NCBI GenBank assembly: GCA_037200975.1 | Contig: JBBCGI010000001.1 | Span: forward strand, 2,480,001 to 2,544,000 | DNA length: 64,000 nucleotides | Source of the DNA: Pseudomonadota bacterium | Lineage (GTDB): Bacteria; Pseudomonadota; Gammaproteobacteria; Steroidobacterales; Steroidobacteraceae | Direction: 5' to 3' | In this document: positions 36,511-46,895 of the stretch, piece after piece | Position numbering within the stretch: the stretch's first letter is position 1 | How the letters are laid out: the number at the start of each line of letters is the position of its first letter | Position numbers and translations under genes: made by a program | The notes under the pieces: model-generated | What the model was told of the DNA's origin: nothing | What the model saw: the letters and a program-made list of their open reading frames with translations, nothing else | Database searches by the model: none

Positions 36511-36939
36511 CTACTTCTTGCGCCTGGCGGCTTTGGCCTTCTTCTTGCGGGGCACCAGTTTGCGGCGCAGTGCCGTCACCTCGATCTCGATCTTCATGCG
36601 CGGATCGGCGAGGCCGACCACCATCATCGTCGCCGCCGGGCGGACCTCGCCGAACGCCTTGCCCATCGCCGGCCAACAACGCTCGAAATCCGCCGCACTG
36701 CTCATGAGGTAATGAACGCGCACAACGTCTGCGAATCCCGAATCGGCTTGTTTGAGCGCGGCGGCGATGTTCTTGAGCGCCTGCTCGCACTGGGCGACGG
36801 CGTCTTCCTGGATCGTCATGTTCGAATAATCGAACCCGGTGGTGCCGGAGACGAAAATCCAGTCCCCATCCACCACCGCGCGCGAATATCCGATGCTTTT
36901 TTCGAAAGTCGAACCGGACGAGATCAATCGACGCGCCAT
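36511..36939 (-). CDS. RidA-family protein (YjgF/YER057c/UK114)
   Basis: A 142-residue trimeric-type protein. The ATG at 36939 has GAGGAA upstream; an in-frame TTG at 36954 is discarded. RidA members hydrolyse reactive enamine/imine intermediates (2-aminoacrylate). The YjgF core is present: GDWIFVSGTTGFDYSNMTIQED, CEQALKNIAAALKQADSGFADVV, the MVVGLADPRMKIEIEVTALR strand with the Arg that binds substrate carboxylate. The C-terminus is an unusual lysine/arginine-rich tail (RKLVPRKKKAKAARRKK), absent from typical RidA, and may bind nucleic acid or membrane. Divergent from a DUF2059 gene. Confidence 0.92.
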   Translation of the reverse strand: MARRLISSGSTFEKSIGYSRAVVDGDWIFVSGTTGFDYSNMTIQEDAVAQCEQALKNIAAALKQADSGFADVVRVHYLMSSAADFERCWPAMGKAFGEVRPAATMMVVGLADPRMKIEIEVTALRRKLVPRKKKAKAARRKK

Positions 36940-36999
36940 GACAGTTCCTCGCAAATGCTTCGGGCGTTATATTTCGCCCCGGATTCTGCCACGGTTCCC

Positions 37000-37566
37000 A
37001 TGACGCAACGCCGTATGAAAAACACCGCCATCGCCTGCTTCGCCCTCTTGATCGCCATGCCGCTCACCGCCTTGCCGGACACGGCCGCGTCTCCCGCCGA
37101 AACGCTGGTGCGCGCCATGCGTTCCGACGAGCTGGCGGTGAGCGCCGCGAAACGTGCCTTTGCCAGCGGTGCCGTCGAAGGTTATGCGGACGCCAGCGCA
37201 AGCTGCCTCAAACGCGTGGACTACAAGAGTTTCACCGCGCGGTTTTCTCGCGTGGTAGACCAGGTTCTGACACCGGCCGAGATCGAAACCGCACTCACGT
37301 TCTATCAGTCCTCGGCGGGTGTGAAATACGTGGAAGGGACATTCCGCCGCCTGCGCGCCTCGTTGGGCGAAGACTCCGGGCTGCCGAAAATCGCAGGCGT
37401 TGAAGACATATCGCCCGAGGAGCGGGACGCCATTTCCGCCTTCGCCAGCTCGGACCTGGGACGCAAGATCGCCGGCAAGCAGATGACCGAATCGCCCGCC
37501 GCCCTGCAATTCGGCCGCGACATGGTCGACGAAATCGGACAGAAGTGTTCGAAGCCAAAAAAGTGA
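37000..37566 (+). CDS. DUF2059 family secreted protein
   Basis: A 188-residue protein of unknown function, exported. Signal peptide MKNTAIACFALLIAMPLTAL (Met 37015; the Met at 37000 adds MTQRR, either start is possible). The body matches the DUF2059 pattern: FSRVVDQVLTPAEIETALTFYQSSAGVKYVEGTFRRL and ISPEERDAISAFASSDLGRKIA, i.e. helical repeats with two conserved segments. It reads into the trp control region and ends 76 bp before the trp leader start; no terminator is seen in between. Confidence 0.8.
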   Translation: MTQRRMKNTAIACFALLIAMPLTALPDTAASPAETLVRAMRSDELAVSAAKRAFASGAVEGYADASASCLKRVDYKSFTARFSRVVDQVLTPAEIETALTFYQSSAGVKYVEGTFRRLRASLGEDSGLPKIAGVEDISPEERDAISAFASSDLGRKIAGKQMTESPAALQFGRDMVDEIGQKCSKPKK

Positions 37567-37603
37567 AACAAGGGAAGTGAGACGCCGGAAGGGCCGCCAA
37601 GCC

Positions 37604-37633
37604 TTGACGCCGCGTCGAACCGACGGCGATACT
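37604..37633 (+). promoter_or_regulatory. Candidate trp operon promoter
   Basis: TTGACG at 37604-37609 and GATACT at 37628-37633 are spaced by 18 bp, a fair sigma-70 promoter, and lie just upstream of the trp leader peptide. If correct, the transcript would start near 37640, only about 3 nt before the leader ATG (37643), implying a leaderless or almost leaderless trpL mRNA. Prediction by eye. Confidence 0.45.
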
Positions 37634-37642
37634 CGCCGCCCG

Positions 37643-37690
37643 ATGAACGTGAACAACCTCAGCAATGTCTGGTGGTGGCGCCTCCAATAA
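37643..37690 (+). CDS. trpL: trp operon leader peptide TrpL (three consecutive Trp codons)
   Basis: A 15-residue open frame, MNVNNLSNVWWWRLQ, ending at TAA 37688-37690. The Trp codons are UGG-UGG-UGG at 37670-37678, the classic sensor of Trp-tRNA supply. It lies 121 bp upstream of trpE and is followed by an attenuator hairpin. The short length, tandem Trp codons near the end, and position before trpE make attenuation very likely. No Shine-Dalgarno is evident, so translation may be leaderless. Too short to be found by usual gene callers. Confidence 0.92.
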   Translation: MNVNNLSNVWWWRLQ

Positions 37691-37778
37691 GGAGTGGGCC
37701 TGCTTGTTTACGCCTCTGACCTGATCAGAACGTCTTTCAAAGAAACCCATCTCCGGTACTGCCTGAGATGGGTTTTTT
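37691..37778 (+). terminator. trp attenuator: antiterminator and terminator hairpins
   Basis: Terminator: AACCCATCTC (37744-37753), 11-nt loop, GAGATGGGTT (37765-37774), with the T-run at 37773-37778. Antiterminator: GGAGTGGG (37691-37698), directly after the trpL stop, can pair with CCCATCTCC (37746-37754; one bulged T), removing the terminator's 5' arm. CTCC inside the trpL end (37682-37685) can instead pair with GGAG, freeing the terminator when Trp is plentiful. This gives the full 1:2, 2:3, 3:4 logic of E. coli trp. Ends before the trpE GTG at 37812. Confidence 0.85.
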
Positions 37779-37811
37779 GTTGCCTGTACGAAAATAAATG
37801 GAGAAAAAGCG

Positions 37812-39215
37812 GTGAAACCGCCCTTTGACATCGCCGGCGACCTCGACACACCGGTGTCGGCATTCGCCAAACTCGGCGCGTTCAATCCACGCTTCCTGCT
37901 GGAAAGCGTGGAGGGCGGCGAACGCCTCGCGCGTTATTCGTTCATCGGGTTGGGCAGCGGCCTCGAGGTCAAGCTCGATGCATCCGGATTGCAGGTTGGT
38001 GCCGCGCGGCTGCCACGCCCGGCGTCGAAGGCGGAGTTGTTAGACGCGCTGCGCAAGGCATTGGCCGCCGCGCCGCGGCCGTTGCCGGAAATGGCCGGCG
38101 TGCCACTGGCCGGCGGCCTGGTCGGGTATTCCTCGTACGATGTCGTGCGTTACTTCGAACGGCTGCCCGCGAATGCACGCGCGCAGAACCCCGTGCCCGA
38201 TCTGCACTACGTCGCGCCGGAATCCATGCTGGTGTTCGATCACCTGACGCGCGGCATCGCACTGCTGCACGCCGGCAGCGAAGCCGAACGGCAATCGCTG
38301 CGGCGCGAAGTGATCCAGGCGCTGCGCGGCGGCATCCCCAACTACACGATCCCGGGCGCGGGCTCCGCCGAGCGCTACTCGCCAGCGGTGGGTTCGCTGT
38401 CGCGCGACGAGTACATGGCGGGTGTCAAACGCACGCAGGAATACATCGCCGCGGGCGACGTCTATCAACTGGTGTTGTCGTCGCGTTTCGCGGGCAAACA
38501 TACGCTCGATCCTTTCGAGGCCTATCGGGCGCTGCGGCTCATCAATCCGTCCCCGTACATGTATTACTGCAAACTTGGCGACATCACCGTCGTGGGCTCC
38601 TCGCCCGAGGCGCTGGTGAAGGTGAATGCGCGCGGCGAGGCGCAGTTGCGCCCCATCGCCGGCACGCGGCCGCGCGCCGACGATGCTGCCGCCGACGCGC
38701 AGCACGAGACGGACCTGTTGGCGGACGTGAAGGAAAATGCCGAACACGTGATGCTGGTGGACCTGGCGCGCAACGACCTGGGGCGCGTCGCGCGGGCCGG
38801 CACGGTGCACGTCGATCCGTATCGCGTCATCGAGCGCTACAGCCACGTCATGCACATCGTGAGCGGCGTGAAAGGCCAGCTCGCGCCGGGCCGGGATGCC
38901 TTCGACCTGTTCGCGGCAACCTTTCCCGCCGGCACGCTGGTCGGCGCTCCGAAGGTACGCGCCATGGAAATCATCGACGAGCTCGAACCGGTACGACGCG
39001 GCCTGTATGGCGGCACCGTCGGATACTTCGGCGCGCGCGGCGACATGGACCAGGCCATCACCATCCGCACGCTGGTGTTCCGCGGCGATGAATACAGCTA
39101 CCAGGCCGGTGCCGGTGTCGTCGCCGACAGCGTGCCCAGCACGGAATATGAAGAAGTACTCGCCAAGAGCGGCGCGATGGCGCGCGCGCTGAAGCTCGCG
39201 GCGGAGGGGTTATGA
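37812..39215 (+). CDS. trpE: Anthranilate synthase component I TrpE
   Basis: Chorismate + ammonia to anthranilate (large subunit), first committed Trp step; 467 residues. Starts at GTG 37812 with a GGAGAAAAAGC ribosome site. The [16 protein letters not shown] segment is the Trp feedback-binding site. The chorismate domain has [25 protein letters not shown] and [20 protein letters not shown]. The stop overlaps trpG (ATGA), the first of six identical 4-bp overlaps in the operon. Transcription is controlled by the attenuator upstream. The length is compact and no glutaminase domain is fused. Confidence 0.97.
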   Translation: MKPPFDIAGDLDTPVSAFAKLGAFNPRFLLESVEGGERLARYSFIGLGSGLEVKLDASGLQVGAARLPRPASKAELLDALRKALAAAPRPLPEMAGVPLAGGLVGYSSYDVVRYFERLPANARAQNPVPDLHYVAPESMLVFDHLTRGIALLHAGSEAERQSLRREVIQALRGGIPNYTIPGAGSAERYSPAVGSLSRDEYMAGVKRTQEYIAAGDVYQLVLSSRFAGKHTLDPFEAYRALRLINPSPYMYYCKLGDITVVGSSPEALVKVNARGEAQLRPIAGTRPRADDAAADAQHETDLLADVKENAEHVMLVDLARNDLGRVARAGTVHVDPYRVIERYSHVMHIVSGVKGQLAPGRDAFDLFAATFPAGTLVGAPKVRAMEIIDELEPVRRGLYGGTVGYFGARGDMDQAITIRTLVFRGDEYSYQAGAGVVADSVPSTEYEEVLAKSGAMARALKLAAEGL

Positions 39216-39811
39216 GCGTGCCAGCGAACGTACGACTGCTGCTGATCGACAACTACGACTCCTTCACCTACAACCTGGTGCAGGCCTTCATGATCCTCGG
39301 CGCGGAAGTGGACGTGCGCCGCAACGATGAAATCACCGTCGAGCAGGCGAAGGCCACGGCTCCGACCCACCTGTGCATTTCGCCGGGGCCGGGCACGCCG
39401 TACGACGCCGGCGTCAGCATGGACATGATCCGTGCCTTCGCGGGTGAGGTGCCGGTGTTTGGCGTGTGCCTCGGTCACCAGTCCATCGTCGAGGTCTTCG
39501 GCGGCAAGGTAGTTAGAGCCGGGCGGCTCATGCACGGCAAGACTTCGCCGGTCACACACGACGGCAAGGGGCTGTTCACCGGGCTGCCGCAGCCGGCCGA
39601 AGTCGGCCGTTACCATTCGTTGATCGCCAAGCCGGACACGTTGCCGGCCGATCTCGAGGTGACCGCGCGCACGCCGGAAGGGGAAATCATGGGCGTGCGC
39701 CACCGCCAGCTCATGGTGGAAGGCGTGCAGTTCCATCCGGAAAGCGTGTTGACGCCCGACGGTCCGGCGTTGATCGGCAACTTCCTCAAGATGGCCGGAG
39801 GCCGGCAGTGA
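39212..39811 (+). CDS. trpG: Anthranilate synthase component II TrpG
   Basis: Class I glutamine amidotransferase supplying ammonia to TrpE, 199 residues. Catalytic triad: Cys86 in GVCLGHQS, His175 and Glu177 in QFHPESV. Also VISPGPGTP-like motif [10 protein letters not shown]. Unlike E. coli trpGD it is a separate gene, not fused to TrpD. A GTGA overlap joins it to trpD. In some bacteria this subunit also serves p-aminobenzoate synthase (PabA); a dual role is possible but cannot be shown here. Confidence 0.96.
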   Translation: MSVPANVRLLLIDNYDSFTYNLVQAFMILGAEVDVRRNDEITVEQAKATAPTHLCISPGPGTPYDAGVSMDMIRAFAGEVPVFGVCLGHQSIVEVFGGKVVRAGRLMHGKTSPVTHDGKGLFTGLPQPAEVGRYHSLIAKPDTLPADLEVTARTPEGEIMGVRHRQLMVEGVQFHPESVLTPDGPALIGNFLKMAGGRQ

Positions 39812-40836
39812 TCCTGCGCGAGACGCTCGAGCACCTGTTGTCGGGCAAATCCATGGATGAGGCCGGGGCAGGCGAGCTGCTGCGTGCGTTGACCGCCGTC
39901 GATACGCCGCCCGCGATGGCGGGCGCATTGCTGGCCGCGTTGCGCTCGAAAGGCGTGACCGCGGATGAATTGCGCGGCTTTGCGCGCGGCATGCGCGCGC
40001 TGGCCCGCGTGCCGGCGATTCCGCCCGCGCCGCGCGCCATCGACATAGTCGGTACCGGTGGCGACGCCTCGGGCAGCTTCAATCTATCTACCGGCGCGGC
40101 ACTGCTGACGGCCGCCTGTGGCGTGGACGTCGTCAAACACGGTAATCGTTCGGTATCGAGCAAATCCGGCAGCGCCGACGTGCTCGAACAGCTCGGCCTC
40201 AAGCTGCCGCTCGACGAGGCCGCGGCCGGTGCCTGCCTGGCCGCCACCAAGTTCACGTTCCTGTTCGCGCCTTACTACCATCCGGCCATGAAGGCGATCG
40301 GCCCGGTGCGCCAGGCGATGGGTGTGCGTACGGTGTTCAACATCCTGGGGCCGCTGACCAACCCGGCGGCGCCGTTGTTTCAGCTCACCGGCGCTTTCAA
40401 CCTGCCCACCGCGCAGTTGATGGCCGAGGCGTTGGCGGGCTTGCCCATCGAGCGCGCGTTCGTCGTGCACGGCGCCGAGGGTTGGGACGAACCGACACCG
40501 CTCGGCCCGTTCACCGTGCTCGATGTGCGGCCCGGTGAGGTGAAGGCGTCGATCCGCAGCCCGTCGGACTACGGCCTCGCTCTGTGCGGTGCGCGCGACC
40601 TGGCCGGCGGCGATGCGGCGTCGAATGCGCGCGCACTACGCGCCGTGCTCGAAGGGTCGGATCGCGGCCCGCATCGCGATGCATTGTTGTTAGGCACGGC
40701 GCTGGCGCTCGAGATCGTCGGTCGCGTCGACCATCCGCGCGACGGCGTCGCGCTGGCGAGTGCCGCCATCGACACCGGTGCCGCGCGCCGGACGCTGGCC
40801 GCGCTGGCCTCGTTCGGCAACGGAGCCGGCCTGTGA
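39808..40836 (+). CDS. trpD: Anthranilate phosphoribosyltransferase TrpD
   Basis: Transfers phosphoribose from PRPP to anthranilate; 342 residues, starting at GTG in a GTGA overlap with trpG. The PRPP-binding motif is [17 protein letters not shown], the anthranilate region [21 protein letters not shown], and [40 protein letters not shown] is the family signature. C-terminus ends ...[10 protein letters not shown]. The stop overlaps trpC (GTGA). Confidence 0.97.
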   Translation: MILRETLEHLLSGKSMDEAGAGELLRALTAVDTPPAMAGALLAALRSKGVTADELRGFARGMRALARVPAIPPAPRAIDIVGTGGDASGSFNLSTGAALLTAACGVDVVKHGNRSVSSKSGSADVLEQLGLKLPLDEAAAGACLAATKFTFLFAPYYHPAMKAIGPVRQAMGVRTVFNILGPLTNPAAPLFQLTGAFNLPTAQLMAEALAGLPIERAFVVHGAEGWDEPTPLGPFTVLDVRPGEVKASIRSPSDYGLALCGARDLAGGDAASNARALRAVLEGSDRGPHRDALLLGTALALEIVGRVDHPRDGVALASAAIDTGAARRTLAALASFGNGAGL

Positions 40837-41690
40837 GCAGCGACTTCCTCGCAGAAATGGCGGATTCCAGCCGCGCGCGTTCGCAGGCTGCGCAATCCAC
40901 GCTGCCGGCGCGCGAGCTGCGCGCGCGCATCGTGGATCTGCCAGCGCCGCCGATCCTCAAATTCGCGAGCTTCGATCTCATCGCCGAAGTGAAGCTGCGT
41001 TCGCCGGCGATGGGATTGCTCAAGGCCGCTGCCGACGAAGACGTGGGCGCGCGAGTGGCCACGTATGCGCGGGCCGGCGCGGCCGCGGTGTCCATCCTCA
41101 CCGAGCCGAGCCGCTTCGATGGTTCGCTCGCGGACCTCGCCGCGGGCGCGCGCGCGCTGGCGCCACTGGCCGTACCGGCGATGCGCAAGGATTTTCTCGT
41201 CGATTCCTATCAGGTGCTCGAAGGCCGCGCGGCGGGCGCGGGCGGCGTGCTCGCCATCCTGCGCATGCTGCCGCGCGCGCAGCTCGAGCAACTGCTCGAC
41301 GCCGCGCTCGAGCTCGGCATGTTCGTGCTGCTGGAGGCTTTCGACGAGCGCGATATCGAGCTCGCGCATGTGCTGGTCGACGCGCGCCGCCAACATGCGG
41401 AACTGTTGCTGGTCGGCGTGAACTCGCGCGACCTCGTCACTCTCGAGGTGGTGCCCGGCAGGCTCGATGCGCTTGCCGCGCTGCTGCCCACCGCCGTCCG
41501 GCGTGTCGCCGAGAGTGGTGTCGCCACTCCCACGGATGCGGCGCGCGCCGCGAGAAATGGCTACGACCTCGCGCTGGTCGGCAGCGCGCTGATGTCCGCG
41601 CCCGATCCGGCCGCGCTCACACGCGCCATGCTGGCGGATGCGCGTGCCGCAGTGTCAGCGCGGCCCGCGCTGGTGACGGGCCGCGCATGA
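40833..41690 (+). CDS. trpC: Indole-3-glycerol phosphate synthase TrpC
   Basis: Converts CdRP to indole-3-glycerol phosphate; a 285-residue TIM barrel. The start GTG 40833 overlaps the trpD stop; an open frame from 40584 overlaps trpD and is rejected. Catalytic elements: EVKLRSPAMG (KxxSPxxG), AMRKDFLVDSYQV with the catalytic Lys, VGVNSRDL and AESGVATPTDA. It is monofunctional, with trpF as a separate downstream gene (ATGA overlap). Confidence 0.96.
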   Translation: MSSDFLAEMADSSRARSQAAQSTLPARELRARIVDLPAPPILKFASFDLIAEVKLRSPAMGLLKAAADEDVGARVATYARAGAAAVSILTEPSRFDGSLADLAAGARALAPLAVPAMRKDFLVDSYQVLEGRAAGAGGVLAILRMLPRAQLEQLLDAALELGMFVLLEAFDERDIELAHVLVDARRQHAELLLVGVNSRDLVTLEVVPGRLDALAALLPTAVRRVAESGVATPTDAARAARNGYDLALVGSALMSAPDPAALTRAMLADARAAVSARPALVTGRA

Positions 41691-42288
41691 ACCCGCCGTT
41701 CATCAAGCTCTGCGGCATGACGACGCCCGCCGCGGTGGCCGCGGCGCTGGCGCACGAAGTGGACGCCATCGGCTTCGTGTTCGCGCCGTCGGTGCGGCGC
41801 GTGACGACGGCGCGCGCGAACGAACTGGCGGCAGTGGCGCGTCACAAGCTGCCCTGCGTCGCAGTCACCCGCCATCCCACGCGCGCTGAAGTCGACGAAA
41901 TCCTGCGCGACTTCAAACCCGACATCCTGCAGACCGACCTCGACGATCTCGAAGCATTACACCTGCCGGACTCGTTGAGCGTGTTGCCGGTGATGCGACC
42001 GGGTCCGGCTGCCGCCGGCGTTTTGCCGCGCCGCGTGTTGTTCGAGGGGCCGGTGAGCGGCAGCGGGCAAACTACCGACTGGGATACGGCCGCCGGCCTG
42101 GCGCTGCGCCTCGAGCTCATCCTGGCGGGTGGCTTGAATCCGCTCAACGTCGCCGCGGCGATTCGTCACGTGCGCCCGTTCGGTGTCGATGTCTCGAGCG
42201 GCATCGAGGGTGAGCCCGGCATCAAGAACATCGAAAAAATCGCACAGTTCGTAGCCGCCGCGCGTTCGGCGGCCCTGGAGTTGACTCA

Positions 42289-42292
<4 letters not shown>
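41687..42292 (+). CDS. trpF: Phosphoribosylanthranilate isomerase TrpF
   Basis: Amadori rearrangement of PRA to CdRP, a 201-residue TIM barrel. Starts at ATG 41687 in an ATGA overlap with trpC. The catalytic Cys is in KLCGMTTPAAV at the N-terminus, then GFVFAPSVRRVT. The general acid Asp is in VDVSSGIEGEPGIKN, the family C-terminal signature. Monofunctional. Overlaps trpB by ATGA. Confidence 0.95.
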
Positions 42293-43535
<1,243 letters not shown>

Positions 43536-43539
<4 letters not shown>

Positions 43540-44309
43540 CTCCGAGCGAAAAGATCAGCGGGGCCGTAGCGGCCGCCCAGGGTGAGACCGCCATCGTGGC
43601 CTTCATCACCGCGGGTTTCCCGAAACGCGAGAAATTCCGCGAGCACCTGACGCAGGTCGGCAGCGCCGCCGATGTCGTCGAGATCGGTGTGCCGTTCACC
43701 GACCCGATGGCCGACGGCATGACCATCCAGCGTTCGAGCCGCGAAGCGCTGCGCCAGGGATTCACGCTGCGCTGGCTGCTGGAAGAACTCACCGCCATGC
43801 AGGGGACTGGCCAGTTGCCCAAAGCGCCGCTGGTGCTCATGAGTTATCTCAATCCGTTGCTGGCGTTCGGCTTCACCGATCTTGCGACCGCGGCGGCGCA
43901 GGCGGGCGTATGCGGCTTCATCATTCCCGATTTGCCGCTCGAGGAAAGCGGCGACTTCCGCAAGGCGCTCGACGCTCACGGCCTCGCGCTCATCCAGATG
44001 GTGACACCCGTGACGCCCGCCGATCGGCTGGCGAAGTTGTGCGCTGCCAGCCAGGGTTTCGTGTACGCCGTCACGATGACCGGCACCACGGGCCGCAGCG
44101 CCTCCGTGCCCGGCGAGGTCACGCATTATCTGGATGCCGTGCGCAAGGCCGCCAAACTACCGGTGTGCGCCGGCTTCGGCATCCGCAGCCGTGTGCAGGT
44201 GGAGCAATTGAAGGGGCACGTGGCCGGCGTCATCGTAGGATCCGCGCTGGTCGAAGTGCTGGAAAGCGGCGCGGATGCCGCGGCGTTCCTGCAATCGCTG
44301 CGCCCTTAA
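43536..44309 (+). CDS. trpA: Tryptophan synthase alpha chain TrpA
   Basis: Cleaves indole-3-glycerol phosphate to indole and G3P, 257 residues. The ATG at 43536 overlaps the trpB stop; a longer frame from 43299 lies inside trpB. Catalytic Glu49 and Asp60 in VEIGVPFTDPMADG match E. coli exactly in position. Loop 6 region VTMTGTTGRSA and phosphate sites GFGIRSRVQ and IVGSALV are present. Last gene of the operon; no hairpin terminator is visible before the MFS gene 9 bp on. Confidence 0.97.
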
Positions 44310-44318
44310 AACCAACTC

Positions 44319-45545
44319 TTGCAACACAAGTTACCCGGTTACGCGATGCTCGCCGTGTTGCTCGGCGGGCTGTCGATGGTCAGTCCTTTCTCCATCGATA
44401 CGTTTTTCCCGGCGTTCCACGCGATGGAGCGCGGGCTGGGCGTCAGCGCCTGGCAGCTGCAGCAGGTGCTCACCGCGTACATGCTGACCTTCGCGTTCGC
44501 CTCGCTGGTGCACGGCCCGCTGTCGGATGCGATCGGCCGCCGGCCGGTGATGATCGGCGGCATGGTCCTGTACACCGTCGGCTCCATCGCCTGCATGCTG
44601 GCGCCTAACTATTACGCGCTGATAGCGGCCCGTATCCTGCAGGGCGCCACCGCCGGCGTCGGCATGGTCATCGGCCGCGCGGTGATCCGCGATCTGTACG
44701 AGGGGCCGCGCGCGCAGCACCTCATGAGCATGACGACGATGATCTTCAGCATTGCACCCGCGGTCGCGCCGGTCATCGGCGGATGGGTGCACGTGGCCTA
44801 TGGATGGCGTGCGGTGTTCGCCGTCATGGTGATCTGCGGCATCGTCTTCTCATTCGCGGCATGGTGGCGTCTGCCGGAGACGCACCCGGTCGCGGCGCGT
44901 ATTCCATTCAACGCGCGCAATCTCGCTAGTACTTCATCCACCGTGTTGCGCCATCCCGAATTCCTGATGCTGGCGCTCGCGGCGGCGGTGAATTTCTCGT
45001 CGCTCGCATGTTTCATCGGCGCCGCGCCCGCCATCGTCGAGCGCCACTGGCACCTGGGCGAGACCTCGTATTGGCAGCTGTTCCTGCCGGTGATCGGCGG
45101 CATCCTCACCGGCGCTATCATCTCGACGCGCGTCGCAGGGCGTATGGATCTCGCGAAACAGGTGCGCATCGGTTTCGGGCTCACGTTCATTGCCGCGACC
45201 ACCCGCGTGCTCATGCATTTCGCGCTCGCGGCTCCGCCGCGCGGCCTGCAGCAGGGGATCCTGTTCTTCGCGGCGATCGGCGCGCAGTTCGCCTTCCCGG
45301 TGCTTACTTTGCGCATGCTCGACCTGTTCCCCGCCGCGCGCGGCACCGCCGCCGCGGCGCAGTCGTTCGTCGCGCTGGTCTTCACCGCCTTCACGCTCGG
45401 TATCGTCGCCCCGTTGGTGTTGCCCCGGCTCGAATGGATCGCCTGGGCTTCGCTCGCCTTCACGTCGCTGGCATCGGTCTTCTGGTATCTCGCGCGGCGC
45501 TGGCACGAACACTCGCCGCCCGCCGCGCCGCATTCTCAGGCGTAA
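44319..45545 (+). CDS. Bcr/CflA-type MFS exporter
   Basis: A 408-residue, 12-helix major-facilitator exporter of the Bcr/CflA group. The start could be TTG 44319 or ATG 44346 (residue 10); no good ribosome site for either. Motif A is visible as GPLSDAIGRRPVMIGG between helices 2 and 3, and FSIDTFFPAFHAM at helix 1 is characteristic of Bcr/CflA. Substrates of the family include bicyclomycin, sulfonamides and short peptides/cysteine. It begins 9 bp after trpA, so it could receive trp-operon transcripts. Its 3' end overlaps the convergent AraC gene by 10 bp. Confidence 0.9.
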   Translation: MQHKLPGYAMLAVLLGGLSMVSPFSIDTFFPAFHAMERGLGVSAWQLQQVLTAYMLTFAFASLVHGPLSDAIGRRPVMIGGMVLYTVGSIACMLAPNYYALIAARILQGATAGVGMVIGRAVIRDLYEGPRAQHLMSMTTMIFSIAPAVAPVIGGWVHVAYGWRAVFAVMVICGIVFSFAAWWRLPETHPVAARIPFNARNLASTSSTVLRHPEFLMLALAAAVNFSSLACFIGAAPAIVERHWHLGETSYWQLFLPVIGGILTGAIISTRVAGRMDLAKQVRIGFGLTFIAATTRVLMHFALAAPPRGLQQGILFFAAIGAQFAFPVLTLRMLDLFPAARGTAAAAQSFVALVFTAFTLGIVAPLVLPRLEWIAWASLAFTSLASVFWYLARRWHEHSPPAAPHSQA

Positions 45546-46357
45546 CCGCGCACGAAAGCCGCGGCGATCTCGATCGCGGCCTCTCCATCCCGGTCGCGTC
45601 GCAGTTCGTCACGCAGGCGCGCCAGCGTGAAACCCGTGAGCCGCTTGACCTCGCGTGTCGCATGCGCCTGGTCGGAAAACCCCGAATCCGTGGCGAGTTC
45701 GACGAGCGGCGTTTGGCCGTCGAGCGCGCGCAGCGTTGCCTGCAGACGCTGAACTCCAGCGAACTCCTTGGGCGTGAGCCCGACGCTGGCGAGAAAGCGC
45801 ATCTGGAGCGAGCGCACGCTGAGCGAAGCGGCCGCGGCAATCGCCTCGATCTTCGTCTGGCCGCCGGCATCGAGTCGCGCGGCTGCCCTTTCGACTTTCG
45901 CATCGAGGGCGTTGGCGGAACAAAGCCGCGACAACAGGGCCCATAACGCCTCCGGCTTGCCGGCCGCAAATTCGCGCGCGGCCGATGCGAGCGCCACGCT
46001 CACCCCGGCATCGAGCGAGGCGAGGTCGACCACCCGGTCGCGCAGCGGCGCGAGATCACGCGTCACCAGCGTCGATGCGGCCGGTTGCAGGCGGACACCT
46101 AGATCGTCGAGCACACCGATCGGCTCGAACTGCACGGCCGTCACGCGCTGCGCGGCGAACAGCGTCGGCGCCTGTTCGTGCCAGCCGTCGATCGCGTCCC
46201 AGAGCCGCGAGCGTCCGGCCAGTTGCGCGATCAATTCGCAGCGGCCGTCCGGGTAGATGGTGTTGACGCCGGCGCGCGGGTTCGCATCGCTGAGCCTCCA
46301 GACGCAGGCGATGTGCCGCCGCAGATGGTCCGGAACCGGATGCTCTCGATAGTCCAC
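45536..46357 (-). CDS. AraC-family transcription regulator
   Basis: A 273-residue regulator. The N-terminal half (DYREHPVPDHLRRHIACVWRL...NTIYPDGRCELIAQL) is the DUF6597-like sensing domain found in many AraC members. The C-terminal double helix-turn-helix begins near residue 165 (IEAIAAAASLSVRSLQMRFLASVGLTPKEFAGVQRLQATL) with the second HTH at LVELATDSGFSDQAHATREVKRLTGFT, the AraC signature. Target unknown; the convergent exporter gene is a possible one. Overlaps it by 10 bp tail to tail. Confidence 0.92.
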   Translation of the reverse strand: MDYREHPVPDHLRRHIACVWRLSDANPRAGVNTIYPDGRCELIAQLAGRSRLWDAIDGWHEQAPTLFAAQRVTAVQFEPIGVLDDLGVRLQPAASTLVTRDLAPLRDRVVDLASLDAGVSVALASAAREFAAGKPEALWALLSRLCSANALDAKVERAAARLDAGGQTKIEAIAAAASLSVRSLQMRFLASVGLTPKEFAGVQRLQATLRALDGQTPLVELATDSGFSDQAHATREVKRLTGFTLARLRDELRRDRDGEAAIEIAAAFVRGYA

Positions 46358-46425
46358 GCGGCTAATTAATCATGTTTGCGCATTTGTTCAAGCCAAGCCC
46401 GCGGCCTCCCCCCACAATCTCGCGC

Positions 46426-46890
46426 ATGAACAAACACAGCATTCCCGGACTTGCATTGGCGGCGGCGATCTCGCTCCGCGTGTTCGCCAGCGACAAACCT
46501 GCCGCGCTCGACTGGTTCTCCGGCCACTGGTGTTCGGAGCGCAATGGCGAGTTCATCGAAGAAACATGGCTCGCGCCACGCGGCGACCTGTTGCTCGGAA
46601 TGTCACGCACCGTGAAAGGCGCCCGCACCTCGAGCTTTGAATTCCTGCGCATCGAATGGGCCGCGGGCGTGCCGAGCTACATCGCGCAGCCGCAGGGCCA
46701 TCCGCCGGTGACGTTCAAATGGACCGCGGGCGGCGCCGACTGGGCGCGCTTCGAAAACACCGCCAACGACTTCCCCAAACGCGTCGAGTACCGGCGAACG
46801 ACCGACGGCCTCTACGCCGAAATTGCAGGCCCGGGAAAAGACGGCAAGACTTTCGCGATTCCGTTCGACTACCGGGCCTGCGCGAAATAA
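46426..46890 (+). CDS. DUF6265-like exported protein
   Basis: A 154-residue protein starting at ATG 46426 (earlier ATG 46372 would add 18 residues and spoil the signal). N-terminal hydrophobic segment SIPGLALAAAISLRVFA is a likely signal peptide. The core DWFSGHWCSERNGEFIEETWLAPRGDLLLGMSRTV, and FENTANDFPKRVEYRR, match the DUF6265 lipocalin-like domain of unknown function. Runs convergently toward the histidine kinase gene. Confidence 0.75.
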   Translation: MNKHSIPGLALAAAISLRVFASDKPAALDWFSGHWCSERNGEFIEETWLAPRGDLLLGMSRTVKGARTSSFEFLRIEWAAGVPSYIAQPQGHPPVTFKWTAGGADWARFENTANDFPKRVEYRRTTDGLYAEIAGPGKDGKTFAIPFDYRACAK

Positions 46891-46895
46891 CGGCG

